From contig NZ_JNZA01000009.1 in NCBI RefSeq assembly GCF_000717345.1, positions 1 to 64,000 on the forward strand: a stretch of 64,000 bases of DNA, written 5' to 3'. The notes below the pieces were generated by a model. It made no database searches. It saw only the letters and a list, made by a program, of their open reading frames with translations, and had not been told where the DNA came from. Positions 17,924 through 25,347 of the stretch are shown here, one piece after another. The position numbers and the translations under genes are program-made. The stretch is from Streptomyces lydicus. Its GTDB lineage: Bacteria; Actinomycetota; Actinomycetes; Streptomycetales; Streptomycetaceae. Positions within the stretch are counted from its first letter, which is position 1. Every line of letters begins with the position of its first letter.

Positions 17924-19372
17924 TCAGCCGCCGAGCGCTGCCGGTTTGCCCTTGCTCCGCGGCCGCTCGTCGACCATCTTGCCCCAGACGATCATCCGAA
18001 AGGTACTGGTGAACTCGGGGGTGCAGGTGGTCAGGGTGATGTAACGGCCGGGTCCGCTGAAACCCGAGCCGGGCGGCACGGGTCCGATCACGCTGATGTT
18101 GCTCGGAGACGTCTGCGGGAGGATGCTCTCCATCTCGTACGTGTAGTACGAGCTCTGCGTCTCGACGATGATCTTGTCGCCCTTGGTGAGCTTGTTGATG
18201 TAGCGGAACGGCTCGCCGTGGGTGTTGCGGTGCGCGGCGACCGCGAAGTTGCCCTTCTTGTCCCAGGGCATCGCCGTCTTGACCCCGCTGGTCTTGTCGT
18301 AGTGCCCGACCATGCCGTGGTCCAGCACGCTGTGCTTGTCGATGCCCTCGGCTATCGGCGCCTTCACGTCCAGCTTCGGGATGTACATGATGCCGAAGCG
18401 CTCACCGACCGCGAGGTTCTTCTTCTCCCCGCCGCCCTTGTTCCACTCCTGCTGGAGGTTGTTGGCGGCGCCGCCCGCCTCTTCCTCAGCCATCACGTTC
18501 GTCCACCACAGCTGATACGTGACGAACAGCAGCATCAGCACGCCGAGGGTGATGAACGCCTCGCCCAGCGCGCGGCTGGCGATCAGGCTGGGACTGTCCT
18601 TGGCGGCACGGGCAGCCCGCCGGGCCTCCAGCCGGGACGTGGGCGCCGGGGACGCTTCAGAGGCCGTCGCTGCGGTCGATGCGGCGGCGGCCGCGCCGCC
18701 GTGCCGACCACGCCTTCCGCCGCGCTTGGCGGCCTCCTGAGCGGCCTTGCGCCGGGCCGCGCGGCCTCCGGTCGCCGGGGACGTGGTTTCACGTGAAACG
18801 GCCGACTCTGTTTCACGTGAAACAGCGGCGTCGGTTTCACGTGAAACAGAGCCCCTGCCGCGCTTCTCGGCCTGCCGCAGCGCCAGCGCCATGGTCTCTT
18901 CGTCCAGCCAGGGCGCAGCGGGCCTGGCGGCGGACCGGCCGGCCGAGGCGGACGGGGCCGTTCGCGTCGGCGGGGCCGCGGGCTCCGGTATCGGCTCGGT
19001 CGGGGCCGGGGGCCGGGCCTGGGCCGGTGGCGCCGGCTCCTGCTGCGGGCGGAACCACGGCGAGCCCTGCGCCCCGCCCGCCGGAGGCGGTGCCGGGGCG
19101 GGAGGCGGCGCGGGGGCCGCGTGGCGGCGCCGACGGCCCGTGCCGGGCTCGGAAGACGCCTGGGGCGCCGGGTCGCCCGTGCCGGACGCGGGGGGCGTCC
19201 GGCCGGGCAGGGGATCGTTCAGCGGGTCGTTGAGCCGTCCCACTGCCGCCTCGAACTCGTCGGGTTGTCCGTACGGCTTCTGCGGGCCGTGCGGGTCCTG
19301 CGGCACGTACGGCTGTTCCGGCTCGTACGGGTCGTAGGATCTCCCTTCACGCTCGGGGCGCAGGGCGGTCAC
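17924..19372 (-). CDS. srtE: Class E sortase with long disordered N-terminal region containing a parS array
   Basis: A 482-residue sortase, about twice the family norm. Residues 1-250 are a Pro/Ala/Glu/Arg-rich, apparently disordered cytoplasmic region. Near residues 175-197 it has three VSRET repeats at eight-residue spacing, encoded by the three parS sites at 18786-18847. A membrane helix (about 275-300) is followed by the catalytic domain with His in AAHRNTHG, Cys in TLTTCTPEFTST and Arg in TFRMIVWGK. The GTG start at 19372 overlaps the pabA stop by four bases (GTGA), which fixes the start and suggests coupled translation. The frame stays open upstream through pabA, but that part is an out-of-frame shadow. 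Confidence 0.9.
   Translation of the reverse strand: MTALRPEREGRSYDPYEPEQPYVPQDPHGPQKPYGQPDEFEAAVGRLNDPLNDPLPGRTPPASGTGDPAPQASSEPGTGRRRRHAAPAPPPAPAPPPAGGAQGSPWFRPQQEPAPPAQARPPAPTEPIPEPAAPPTRTAPSASAGRSAARPAAPWLDEETMALALRQAEKRGRGSVSRETDAAVSRETESAVSRETTSPATGGRAARRKAAQEAAKRGGRRGRHGGAAAAASTAATASEASPAPTSRLEARRAARAAKDSPSLIASRALGEAFITLGVLMLLFVTYQLWWTNVMAEEEAGGAANNLQQEWNKGGGEKKNLAVGERFGIMYIPKLDVKAPIAEGIDKHSVLDHGMVGHYDKTSGVKTAMPWDKKGNFAVAAHRNTHGEPFRYINKLTKGDKIIVETQSSYYTYEMESILPQTSPSNISVIGPVPPGSGFSGPGRYITLTTCTPEFTSTFRMIVWGKMVDERPRSKGKPAALGG
18786..18847. repeat. Triple parS array with exact 24-bp period
   Basis: Perfect GTTTCACGTGAAAC copies lie at 18786-18799, 18810-18823 and 18834-18847. The 24-bp period is eight codons, so each site encodes VSRET in the host sortase. 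The sequence is the actinobacterial ParB target, and ParB is encoded at 53.2-54.3 kb. The array is 26 kb from oriC. Confidence 0.95.
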
Positions 19373-20025
19373 GCGCCGGCCTTGCCGACCACCGGGGCAA
19401 GCCCCGTCGAGCGCTCCACAGCTCCGGTGTCGCCGCATTCGACGAGCCAGTTGGCCAGCATCCGGTGGCCCCATTCGGTCAGCACCGACTCGGGGTGGAA
19501 CTGCACGCCCTCGACCGGCAGTTCGCGGTGCCGGAGGCCCATCACGATCCGCCCACCCGGGACGTCGTCGGCCTCCGTCCAGGAGGTGACCCGGAGTTCG
19601 TCGGGGACGGTGTCCGGCTCGACGGCGAGGGAGTGGTAGCGGGTGGCGGTGAAGGGCGAGGGCAGGCCGGAGAAGACGCCGACGCCCTCGTGCAGGACCG
19701 GCGAGGTCTTGCCGTGCAGCAGCTCGGGCGCGCGGTCCACCACGCCGCCGTAGGCGACCGCCATCGACTGCATGCCCAGGCACACGCCGAAGACCGGGAC
19801 GCCGGTCTCCGCGCAGTGCCGGACCATCTCGACGCAGACGCCGGCCTGCTCGGGTGTGCCGGGGCCCGGGGAGAGCAGCACCCCGTCGAAGCCGTCCTGG
19901 GCGTGCCGGGGCGCGACCTCGTCGTTGCGCAGCACCTCACACTCGGCACCGAGCTGGTAGAGGTACTGGACGAGGTTGAAGACGAAGCTGTCGTAGTTGT
20001 CGACGACGAGAATCCGTGCGGTCAT
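19369..20025 (-). CDS. pabA: Aminodeoxychorismate/anthranilate synthase glutamine amidotransferase subunit
   Basis: A 218-residue class I amidotransferase subunit that releases ammonia from glutamine for chorismate amination in folate or tryptophan synthesis. The triad is visible: Cys in FGVCLGMQ, then His and Glu in VQFHPESVLTEWG. The N-terminal ILVVDNYDSFVFNLVQYL and LSPGPGTPEQAG are family signatures. The synthase large subunit is not nearby, so PabA versus TrpG cannot be separated from the sequence. It overlaps the upstream 58-aa membrane peptide gene by ATGA and the downstream sortase by GTGA, placing a metabolic gene inside an envelope operon. Confidence 0.9.
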   Translation of the reverse strand: MTARILVVDNYDSFVFNLVQYLYQLGAECEVLRNDEVAPRHAQDGFDGVLLSPGPGTPEQAGVCVEMVRHCAETGVPVFGVCLGMQSMAVAYGGVVDRAPELLHGKTSPVLHEGVGVFSGLPSPFTATRYHSLAVEPDTVPDELRVTSWTEADDVPGGRIVMGLRHRELPVEGVQFHPESVLTEWGHRMLANWLVECGDTGAVERSTGLAPVVGKAGA

Positions 20026-20198
20026 CGGACGGCTGCCATCCCTTGGTCGACAGTGACGTCATTGAAGGGGAGCAACGGCTCCGCCCACGGAAAGACGTAC
20101 TGGAAGAGTACGAAGACGACCGCCAGCACGAGCACCAGTGAAATCAGCGCCTTCACCCACGTGTTGCCCGGCAGATGCCGCCAGATCCAGCCGTACAT
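20022..20198 (-). CDS. 58-aa conserved membrane peptide
   Basis: A short gene: ATG at 20198, stop at 20022-20024. The product begins MYGWIWRHLPGNTWVK, followed by one strongly hydrophobic helix (residues 17-33, ALISLVLVLAVVFVLFQ) and YVFPWAEPLLPFNDVTVD. Its stop overlaps the pabA start (ATGA), so it is translationally coupled to pabA and part of the sortase operon. The PFND-type outer segment after the helix looks conserved-protein-like rather than random. The function is unknown. Its size and position suggest a single-pass accessory of the sortase cluster (inference). Confidence 0.8.
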   Translation of the reverse strand: MYGWIWRHLPGNTWVKALISLVLVLAVVFVLFQYVFPWAEPLLPFNDVTVDQGMAAVR

Positions 20199-20279
20199 GC
20201 TGTCGCTGTCCCCTTGCCGATGCCGATGACGATGTCGATTGCGACACCAGAGTAAGGGGCGAGGGCGGGCGCAGGGGGG

Positions 20280-21002
20280 TCAGCCGGTCAAAGCCGATGG
20301 CCTTCCCTGGGCGACGGGTTGAGTGGCATCGAGGTGTGCCCAGGCGATCAGCCGGTGGCTGTGGCCCCATTCCGGCTCGCACGTCGTCAGCGTCAGATAG
20401 CGGCCGGGGCCGTTGAAGCCGGACTTCCGGGGGACGGGGTCGATCACCCCGATGTCACCGGGCAGCGTCGTATAGGGCCGGTTGTCGATGCGGTAGGTGA
20501 ACCAGGTGGTGCCGTCGGTGAGGACCACGGCGTCGCCGGGGCGCAGCTCCGGGAAGTCCTTGAAGGGGTCGCCGTAGGTGCGGCGATGGCCGGCGACGGA
20601 GAAGTTGCCGACCTCGCCCAGGTGCGCGGTGGTGTCGTAGTGGCCGAGGCCGCGCTGCAGGACGTCGGTGCCGGTGCCTTCGAGGACGGGCTTGGCCCAG
20701 TCCGGACCGAGGCGCGGGATGTACATGACGGCGAAGGAGGCGCCCGGTGCGTAGCGGCGGGGCCGTGCGGCGGGGGCCGGGTGTTCGCCGGGGGCCGGCG
20801 TGCGGCCCGGGGCAGCCGCCGGTCCGGCCGACCACTGGTGCTGGAGCCTGCCGATCTCGCCGTCCATGGCGCTGTCGGCGCGCACGCCGGTCCAGAGGAG
20901 GAGGTAGACCACGAAGAGGACGATCAGCGCCCCGGCCGTGACGCAGATCTCGCTGAGCGTCCGTACGAGCCACCGCACCGTCGTCCGGCTCCGCACCGTC
21001 AT
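20280..21002 (-). CDS. Class E sortase (third, distal copy)
   Basis: A 240-residue single-pass sortase. After the N-terminal membrane helix (about 17-40) come an Ala/Pro-rich linker (60-85) and the catalytic domain with His in VAGHRRTYG, Cys in TLTTCEPEWG and Arg in HSHRLIAW. TLTTC is identical to the other two sortases, but TCEPEWG replaces TCTPxxTST, so its substrate pocket is diverged. It starts 39 bp downstream of the DUF881 gene and precedes the 58-aa peptide gene. All catalytic residues are present, so it is probably active. Confidence 0.92.
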   Translation of the reverse strand: MTVRSRTTVRWLVRTLSEICVTAGALIVLFVVYLLLWTGVRADSAMDGEIGRLQHQWSAGPAAAPGRTPAPGEHPAPAARPRRYAPGASFAVMYIPRLGPDWAKPVLEGTGTDVLQRGLGHYDTTAHLGEVGNFSVAGHRRTYGDPFKDFPELRPGDAVVLTDGTTWFTYRIDNRPYTTLPGDIGVIDPVPRKSGFNGPGRYLTLTTCEPEWGHSHRLIAWAHLDATQPVAQGRPSALTG

Positions 21003-21041
21003 TCGGCCCCGCCCCTCCCCGCCGCCCCGCGGCGCGCGGGG

Positions 21042-21812
21042 CTACGGCTTCACAGGCTGTGCGTAGTGGAGATCCACTGTGCCGGAGTAGCCGGGAAGAG
21101 TCATCGCCTCGTGCTGGTCGACTTTCCAGCCCAGGCCGTAGGCATTGACGTACTGCAGGTAGTTCTGGATGGCGGGGGAGGCGGTCAGCGCGTTGTTGAG
21201 CGCGTCGCGGTTGCCCACGGCGGTGACCTTGTACGGCGGGGAGTAGACCCGGCCCTGGAGGATCAGGGTGTTGCCGACGCAGCGCACCGCACTGGTGGAG
21301 ATCAGCCGCTGGTCCATGACCTTGATGCCCTTGGCCCCGCCGTGCCACAGGGCGTTGACCACGGCCTGGAGGTCCTGCTGGTGGATGACCAGGTCGTTGG
21401 GCTGCGGCTCGGGCACGCCCGGGATCTTGGCGGTGGCGTTCGGCGGGGCGTCGGTGAGCGTGACGGTCACGCCCTGACCGGAGAGCGGCTTGGTGCCGGC
21501 GCTCTTCTCCAGCGACTTGAGCTTGGCGTCCTCGGCCTTGGAGCTGCCGTTGTCGCGCCGCGCGAGGGCGTCGACCTCCTCGCGCAGGGTGGCGTTGCGG
21601 TCGTCCTGGGCGCCGTTCTTGTGGCTGCGCTCCTGGATGAGGTCGGACAGCCGCAGCATGGAGTCGTCCGAGCGCAGATTGGTGCCCCGCGCGGTGTCGA
21701 AGCTCAGCCAGAACAGCATCCCGGCGAGCGCGAAGACCACCAGCGTGAGCAGCCGCACGGGCCGCAGACGGGGCCGGCCGGGGCGAGGTGAGGAGTCAGC
21801 GGAAGTGCTCAA
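21042..21812 (-). CDS. DUF881 family membrane-anchored protein
   Basis: A 256-residue protein with one N-terminal membrane helix (about 22-40), then a predicted coiled-coil-like charged segment (55-100). The DUF881 domain follows, with GQGVTVTLTDAP, NDLVIHQQDLQAVVNALWHGGAKGIKVMDQRLIST and GRVYSPPYKVTAVG. DUF881 proteins occur across Gram-positives near division genes, and their role is not settled. The start at 21812 is TTG behind an AAGGAG-type site. It is the first gene of the leftward sortase operon and is divergent from crgA across 216 bp that contain short imperfect inverted repeats near 21960-22005. Confidence 0.88.
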   Translation of the reverse strand: MSTSADSSPRPGRPRLRPVRLLTLVVFALAGMLFWLSFDTARGTNLRSDDSMLRLSDLIQERSHKNGAQDDRNATLREEVDALARRDNGSSKAEDAKLKSLEKSAGTKPLSGQGVTVTLTDAPPNATAKIPGVPEPQPNDLVIHQQDLQAVVNALWHGGAKGIKVMDQRLISTSAVRCVGNTLILQGRVYSPPYKVTAVGNRDALNNALTASPAIQNYLQYVNAYGLGWKVDQHEAMTLPGYSGTVDLHYAQPVKP

Positions 21813-22028
21813 CGTACCCTTGCTCCTTACGACGCCGCGGAAGCACTACGCTAACGGACGCCCGGGAAAGGAATCCGCTCCCCATCACGTCCGCACCCTG
21901 GCGCACCTCGTACCTCCCCCACGCGGAGGGAGTTCCCCTACTCTCGGCTTCACCGAGCGGGAGGTCCCCCCATCCCGCTCGAGCGACGTCGCGAGTGGGG
22001 GAGCAGCGCATCGACAGGAGAGTTCCTC

Positions 22029-22286
22029 GTGCCGAAGTCACGGATCCGCAAGAAAGACGACTTCACGCCGCCGCCGGCGAAGACCACCACCAGCCTGAAA
22101 ATGAATTCAGGCCGTGGCTGGGTGGCGCCGGTGATGCTGGCGATGTTCCTGATCGGGCTCGCGTGGATCGTCATGTTCTACGTGTCCGAGGGGGATCTGC
22201 CGATCGCCGCCATGGGCAACTGGAACATCGTCTGCGGCTTCGGCTTCATCGCGGTGGGGTTCGGCGTATCGACCCAGTGGAAGTAG
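22029..22286 (+). CDS. crgA: Cell division protein CrgA
   Basis: An 85-residue two-helix membrane protein. A basic N-terminus ([16 protein letters not shown]) precedes helices at about 32-52 and 62-78, with the conserved [11 protein letters not shown] run and the terminal STQWK. CrgA coordinates septation in actinobacteria. In Streptomyces it restrains FtsZ-ring formation before sporulation, and in mycobacteria it contacts FtsZ and PBPs. The GTG start at 22029 follows AGGAGAG. It stands alone on the plus strand between the divergent DUF881/sortase operon and a convergent rhomboid gene. Confidence 0.95.
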   Translation: MPKSRIRKKDDFTPPPAKTTTSLKMNSGRGWVAPVMLAMFLIGLAWIVMFYVSEGDLPIAAMGNWNIVCGFGFIAVGFGVSTQWK

Positions 22287-22521
22287 CGCAAGCCCTGCCC
22301 AAGGCCATCCACACGGTTATCCACAGCCGGGGAAAACTTCAGAAGATCTGTGGATAACCTTCCGGAGGTTGACGCCGGTGTGATCGGCGGCACCCGTTCC
22401 CGACCGCCCTCTCCCCCTGCCCTTCCTGGGGAAATGCAGGTCAGAGCGTCGGGAACACAGGTTCCGCACCGCATGCACAAGATCGGCCACGCACTGTGGA
22501 CAACTTGACGGTACGGACTCC
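22287..22521. promoter_or_regulatory. Extra-origin cluster of DnaA boxes downstream of crgA
   Basis: The intergenic stretch between convergent crgA and the rhomboid gene contains CCATCCACA (22306-22314), TTATCCACA (22318-22326), TGTGGATAA (22350-22358, opposite orientation) and TGTGGACAA (22495-22503, the exact complement of the Streptomyces consensus TTGTCCACA). Four boxes in about 200 bp is far above chance and similar to clusters outside oriC reported in Streptomyces. No other gene is seen here. Confidence 0.75.
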
Positions 22522-23430
22522 TCAGCCCACCAGCTGAAGGGTCCGTACCCACACCACCGCACCGATCGCGAGCAGCGCCAGCACACAGGTCGCGACGTGG
22601 ATCACGGCCCGGCGGTCACGCGGCGCGTGCACCATCCCGAACGCCACGGCGGCACCCACGACGAGCCCGCCGACGTGCGCCTGCCAGGCGATGTTCGGCC
22701 ACAGGAACGTGAAGGCCAGGTTGAGGCCGAGCAGGATCAGCACCGGCTTCATGTCGTAGTTCAGCCGCCGCAGCAGCACCGCGGTCGCGCCCAGCAGTCC
22801 GAAGATCGCCCCGGACGCGCCCAGCGAGGGCTGGTTCTGCGCGGCCAGGAGGTACGACAGGGCGCTGCCGCCCAGCCCGGAGATCAGGTAGAGCGCGGTG
22901 AACCGCAGCCGGCCGAGCGCGGCCTCCAGGGGCGGGCCCAGCCACCACAGGGAGAGCATGTTGAACGCGATGTGCGGGATCTGCTGGTGCAGGAACATCG
23001 CGGTCACCAGGCGGTACCACTCGCCCTCGGCGACGCCGACCAGCTGATAGCGGTTCGGATCGAAGGCGAGCCCCAGCAGGTCGAGCCGGTCGACCAGCTC
23101 GGCGCCGGACGCCAGCACGGCGAGGAACACCGCGACGTTGAGGCCCAGAAGGATCTTGGTGACCAGCCGCGGATCGGCCGCGATCGTGCCGCCCGCTATC
23201 GTGCGCGGCACCGTGGCCTGCGGTGCGTGGCCGGTGCCGCTGCCGCCGCGTACACACTCCTGGCACTGGAATCCGACCGAGGCGCTGACCATGCAGTCCG
23301 GGCAGATCGGCCGGTCGCAGCGGGTGCAGCGGACGCCGGTCGGGCGATCCGGGTGGCGGTAGCAGCCCTGCGGGCCGTCGCCGCCGCGCGCGTCCTGCGG
23401 CTCCTGCGGGCTGCCTGGCACCTGGTCCAT
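22522..23430 (-). CDS. Rhomboid family intramembrane serine protease with N-terminal zinc-binding segment
   Basis: A 302-residue protein. Residues 20-65 form a Cys/His-rich segment (CYRHPDRPTGVRCTRCDRPI followed by CPDC and CQEC) typical of the B-box-like zinc module found on actinobacterial rhomboids. About six membrane helices follow. The catalytic dyad is Ser in LGASGAIFGLLGA and His in WQAHVGGLVVG. LTLWWL-type and HQQIPHIAFNMLSLWWLGPPLE match the rhomboid helix 2 region (HxxxN). The ATG at 23430 follows GAGGGG. The substrate is unknown. It is 114 bp downstream of the cyclophilin gene on the same strand. Confidence 0.92.
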   Translation of the reverse strand: MDQVPGSPQEPQDARGGDGPQGCYRHPDRPTGVRCTRCDRPICPDCMVSASVGFQCQECVRGGSGTGHAPQATVPRTIAGGTIAADPRLVTKILLGLNVAVFLAVLASGAELVDRLDLLGLAFDPNRYQLVGVAEGEWYRLVTAMFLHQQIPHIAFNMLSLWWLGPPLEAALGRLRFTALYLISGLGGSALSYLLAAQNQPSLGASGAIFGLLGATAVLLRRLNYDMKPVLILLGLNLAFTFLWPNIAWQAHVGGLVVGAAVAFGMVHAPRDRRAVIHVATCVLALLAIGAVVWVRTLQLVG

Positions 23431-23544
23431 CGGTCCCCTCGTCCTCTTCCGTGTCCGGGGCGCGTCAAACACACCGCCCCGCCCGGAGTACGACCGGGCG
23501 GGGCGCAATGGTTCCCCGGACCGCTCCGGGGCACAAGACGCGGC

Positions 23545-24072
23545 TCAGCGGGTCTCGACGACCACCGACTCGATCACCACGTCCTGGACCGGGCGGTCGG
23601 TGCGCGGGTTGGTCTGGGTGCCGGCGATCGCGTCGACGACCTTCTTGCCCGCCTCGGTGCTGACCTCACCGAAGATGGTGTGCTTGCCGGTCAGCCACGC
23701 GGTCGGCGAGACGGTGATGAAGAACTGCGAGCCGTTGGTGCCCGGGCCGGCGTTGGCCATGGCCAGCAGGTACGGCTTGTTGAAGGACAGGTCGGGGTGG
23801 AACTCGTCCCCGAACTCGTAGCCGGGGCCGCCGGTGCCGTTGCCCAGCGGGTCGCCGCCCTGGATCATGAAACCGCTGATCACCCGGTGGAAGACGGTGC
23901 CGTCGTAGAGCCGGTCCGTGGACTTCTTGCCCGTCTCCGGGTGGGTCCACTCCCGCTCGCCCTTGGCGAGCTCGACGAAGTTCTTGACGGTCTTGGGTGC
24001 ATGGTTCGGCAGAAGCCGAATCTCGATGTCGCCCTGGTTCGTCTTCAGGGTGGCGTAGAGCTGCTCAGCCAC
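23545..24072 (-). CDS. ppiA: Cyclophilin-type peptidyl-prolyl cis-trans isomerase
   Basis: A 175-residue cytosolic cyclophilin that speeds proline isomerisation in protein folding. The active-site run FHRVISGFMIQGGDP (catalytic Arg, Phe, Met and Gln), then GSQFFIT and WLTGKHTIFGEV, are all present. The GTG at 24072 was chosen because GGAAGG precedes it and it gives the family length. The 63-codon upstream extension is Arg/Gly-rich and was rejected. It starts a short leftward pair with the rhomboid gene. No signal peptide is seen. Confidence 0.93.
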   Translation of the reverse strand: MAEQLYATLKTNQGDIEIRLLPNHAPKTVKNFVELAKGEREWTHPETGKKSTDRLYDGTVFHRVISGFMIQGGDPLGNGTGGPGYEFGDEFHPDLSFNKPYLLAMANAGPGTNGSQFFITVSPTAWLTGKHTIFGEVSTEAGKKVVDAIAGTQTNPRTDRPVQDVVIESVVVETR

Positions 24073-24483
24073 GATCAACCTTCCATAAGTCTTCGCTGAC
24101 GGTCCCCGATCCTCGCACGAACCTCCCTCCCGCCATCCGACCACCGCCCACCGATGCGCTTCGCGCGTATTTTCTGTGGCGCCCGGCCGCCCCCGCCCCG
24201 GCCCCGCCCCGGTCCTGCCCCGCGGCCCCGCCCGGATGCCGGTCACCACCCAAGGCGCCACCTGTACCAGCCTTTGTACGGATATCAGGCGCCGGAACCG
24301 GCAAACCGTGGCATTGTCGTCAAGGAGGCTCGGGAAGCGTCCGTAATGACCCGGATGCCCGCTCTCACATGCCGTACGAGCCGCGAGCGGGCATGATCTT
24401 CAAACGGGTGGACAGGCGACACAGCAGACATGGGGGACCAACCCCCATAGCCCCCGGACCACGCCACCGAGGAGGAGGATCCC
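24073..24483. other. Divergent promoter region between ppiA and the DUF5324 gene
   Basis: No gene is seen in these 411 bp. The first 200 bases are extremely C/G-biased with CCCCGGCCCC runs. At 24294-24298 there is GGAAC, followed 17 bases later by GTC (24316-24318), which fits the general ECF-sigma pattern GGAAC-N16/17-GTC and points toward the DUF5324 gene. This is a weak call from pattern alone. The DUF5324 ribosome binding site GAGGAGGA lies just before 24484. Confidence 0.35.
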
Positions 24484-25203
24484 GTGACCCGCAAGGACAG
24501 CGTGCGCGCCGCGACCGATACGGCGAAGGACAGCGTGCGGCACGCCGCGGAGGTGGTGGCTCCGTATGCCGGTACGGCCAAGGACGCCGCCGTGCAGTAC
24601 ACGCACGAGGCCCGTGCGCGGCTGGCCCCGAAAGTGGCCGAAGCCGCCCACCAGGCCCGTCATCAGTACGACGCGCATCTCCACCCGCGTATCGAGCATG
24701 CCCGTGGCGCCCTGCCCCCCAAGGTGGACGCCGCGGCGACCCGGGCGGCCTGCCGTACCCGCAAGGCGGCCCACCAGGCCGCCGAGTACACCGCACCACG
24801 GCTGGAGCACGCGGTGACCAGTGCCCGGGCCGCGGCCGAGCCGGTGCGCGAGGAGGTCGTCACCCGGGGCAGCGCCGCGCTCGCCGCGCTCCGCGGCCAG
24901 GTGACGGCCGCCGAGATCGCCAAGATCCAGAAGAAGCATGGCCGCCGCGCCAAGTACGGCAAGTTCGCCAAGCGGCTGGCCGTGCTGGGCATCCTGGCCG
25001 GCGGTGCGATCGCCGCCTGGAAGTGGTGGGACAAGCAGGCCAACCCGGACTGGCTGGTCGAGCCGCCGGCCCCGACAGAGGTCAGCGACCGCGGCCGGCT
25101 GAGCGCGGTCGACGGCAGCGAGGGAGCCTCGCTCGACCCCGAGGTCCAGGCCAAGCAGGCCGAGGCGGAGGCCGACGAACGCGGCGGCGGCACCACGGCC
25201 TGA
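24484..25203 (+). CDS. DUF5324 family membrane protein
   Basis: A 239-residue protein of the actinobacterial DUF5324 family, with unknown function. Residues 1-155 are a long Ala/Arg/Lys-rich helical region with repeated short motifs (TAKDSVRHAAE, GTAKDAAVQYT, VAEAAHQARHQY) that looks coiled-coil or LEA-like. A single membrane helix (about 165-183, LAVLGILAGGAIAAWKWW) is followed by an acidic tail with PDWLVEPP. The GTG start at 24484 sits behind GAGGAGGA. It is monocistronic and divergent from ppiA. Confidence 0.85.
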   Translation: MTRKDSVRAATDTAKDSVRHAAEVVAPYAGTAKDAAVQYTHEARARLAPKVAEAAHQARHQYDAHLHPRIEHARGALPPKVDAAATRAACRTRKAAHQAAEYTAPRLEHAVTSARAAAEPVREEVVTRGSAALAALRGQVTAAEIAKIQKKHGRRAKYGKFAKRLAVLGILAGGAIAAWKWWDKQANPDWLVEPPAPTEVSDRGRLSAVDGSEGASLDPEVQAKQAEAEADERGGGTTA

Positions 25204-25347
25204 GCAGCGGCCGGCCAAATTTTCCGGGCCGTGTCCCCGCCCCTGCGAGGGCGGTGGGCGCGGCCCGGCCGCACACGGCTGCCGCTACGCCCCGGCAGGG
25301 CCGCGCGTGATACCCCGTCAGCGCCGCCCCGGCAACGAAAAAGCCCC

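Noticed and set aside
19373..19783. Upstream extension of the sortase reading frame
   Set aside because: It overlaps pabA on the same strand out of frame. The GTGA overlap at 19369-19372 identifies the real start.
21955..22010. Imperfect inverted repeats upstream of crgA as an operator
   Set aside because: The arms contain several mismatches and the sequence is a common GC-rich motif in such genomes, so it is not specific enough to call.
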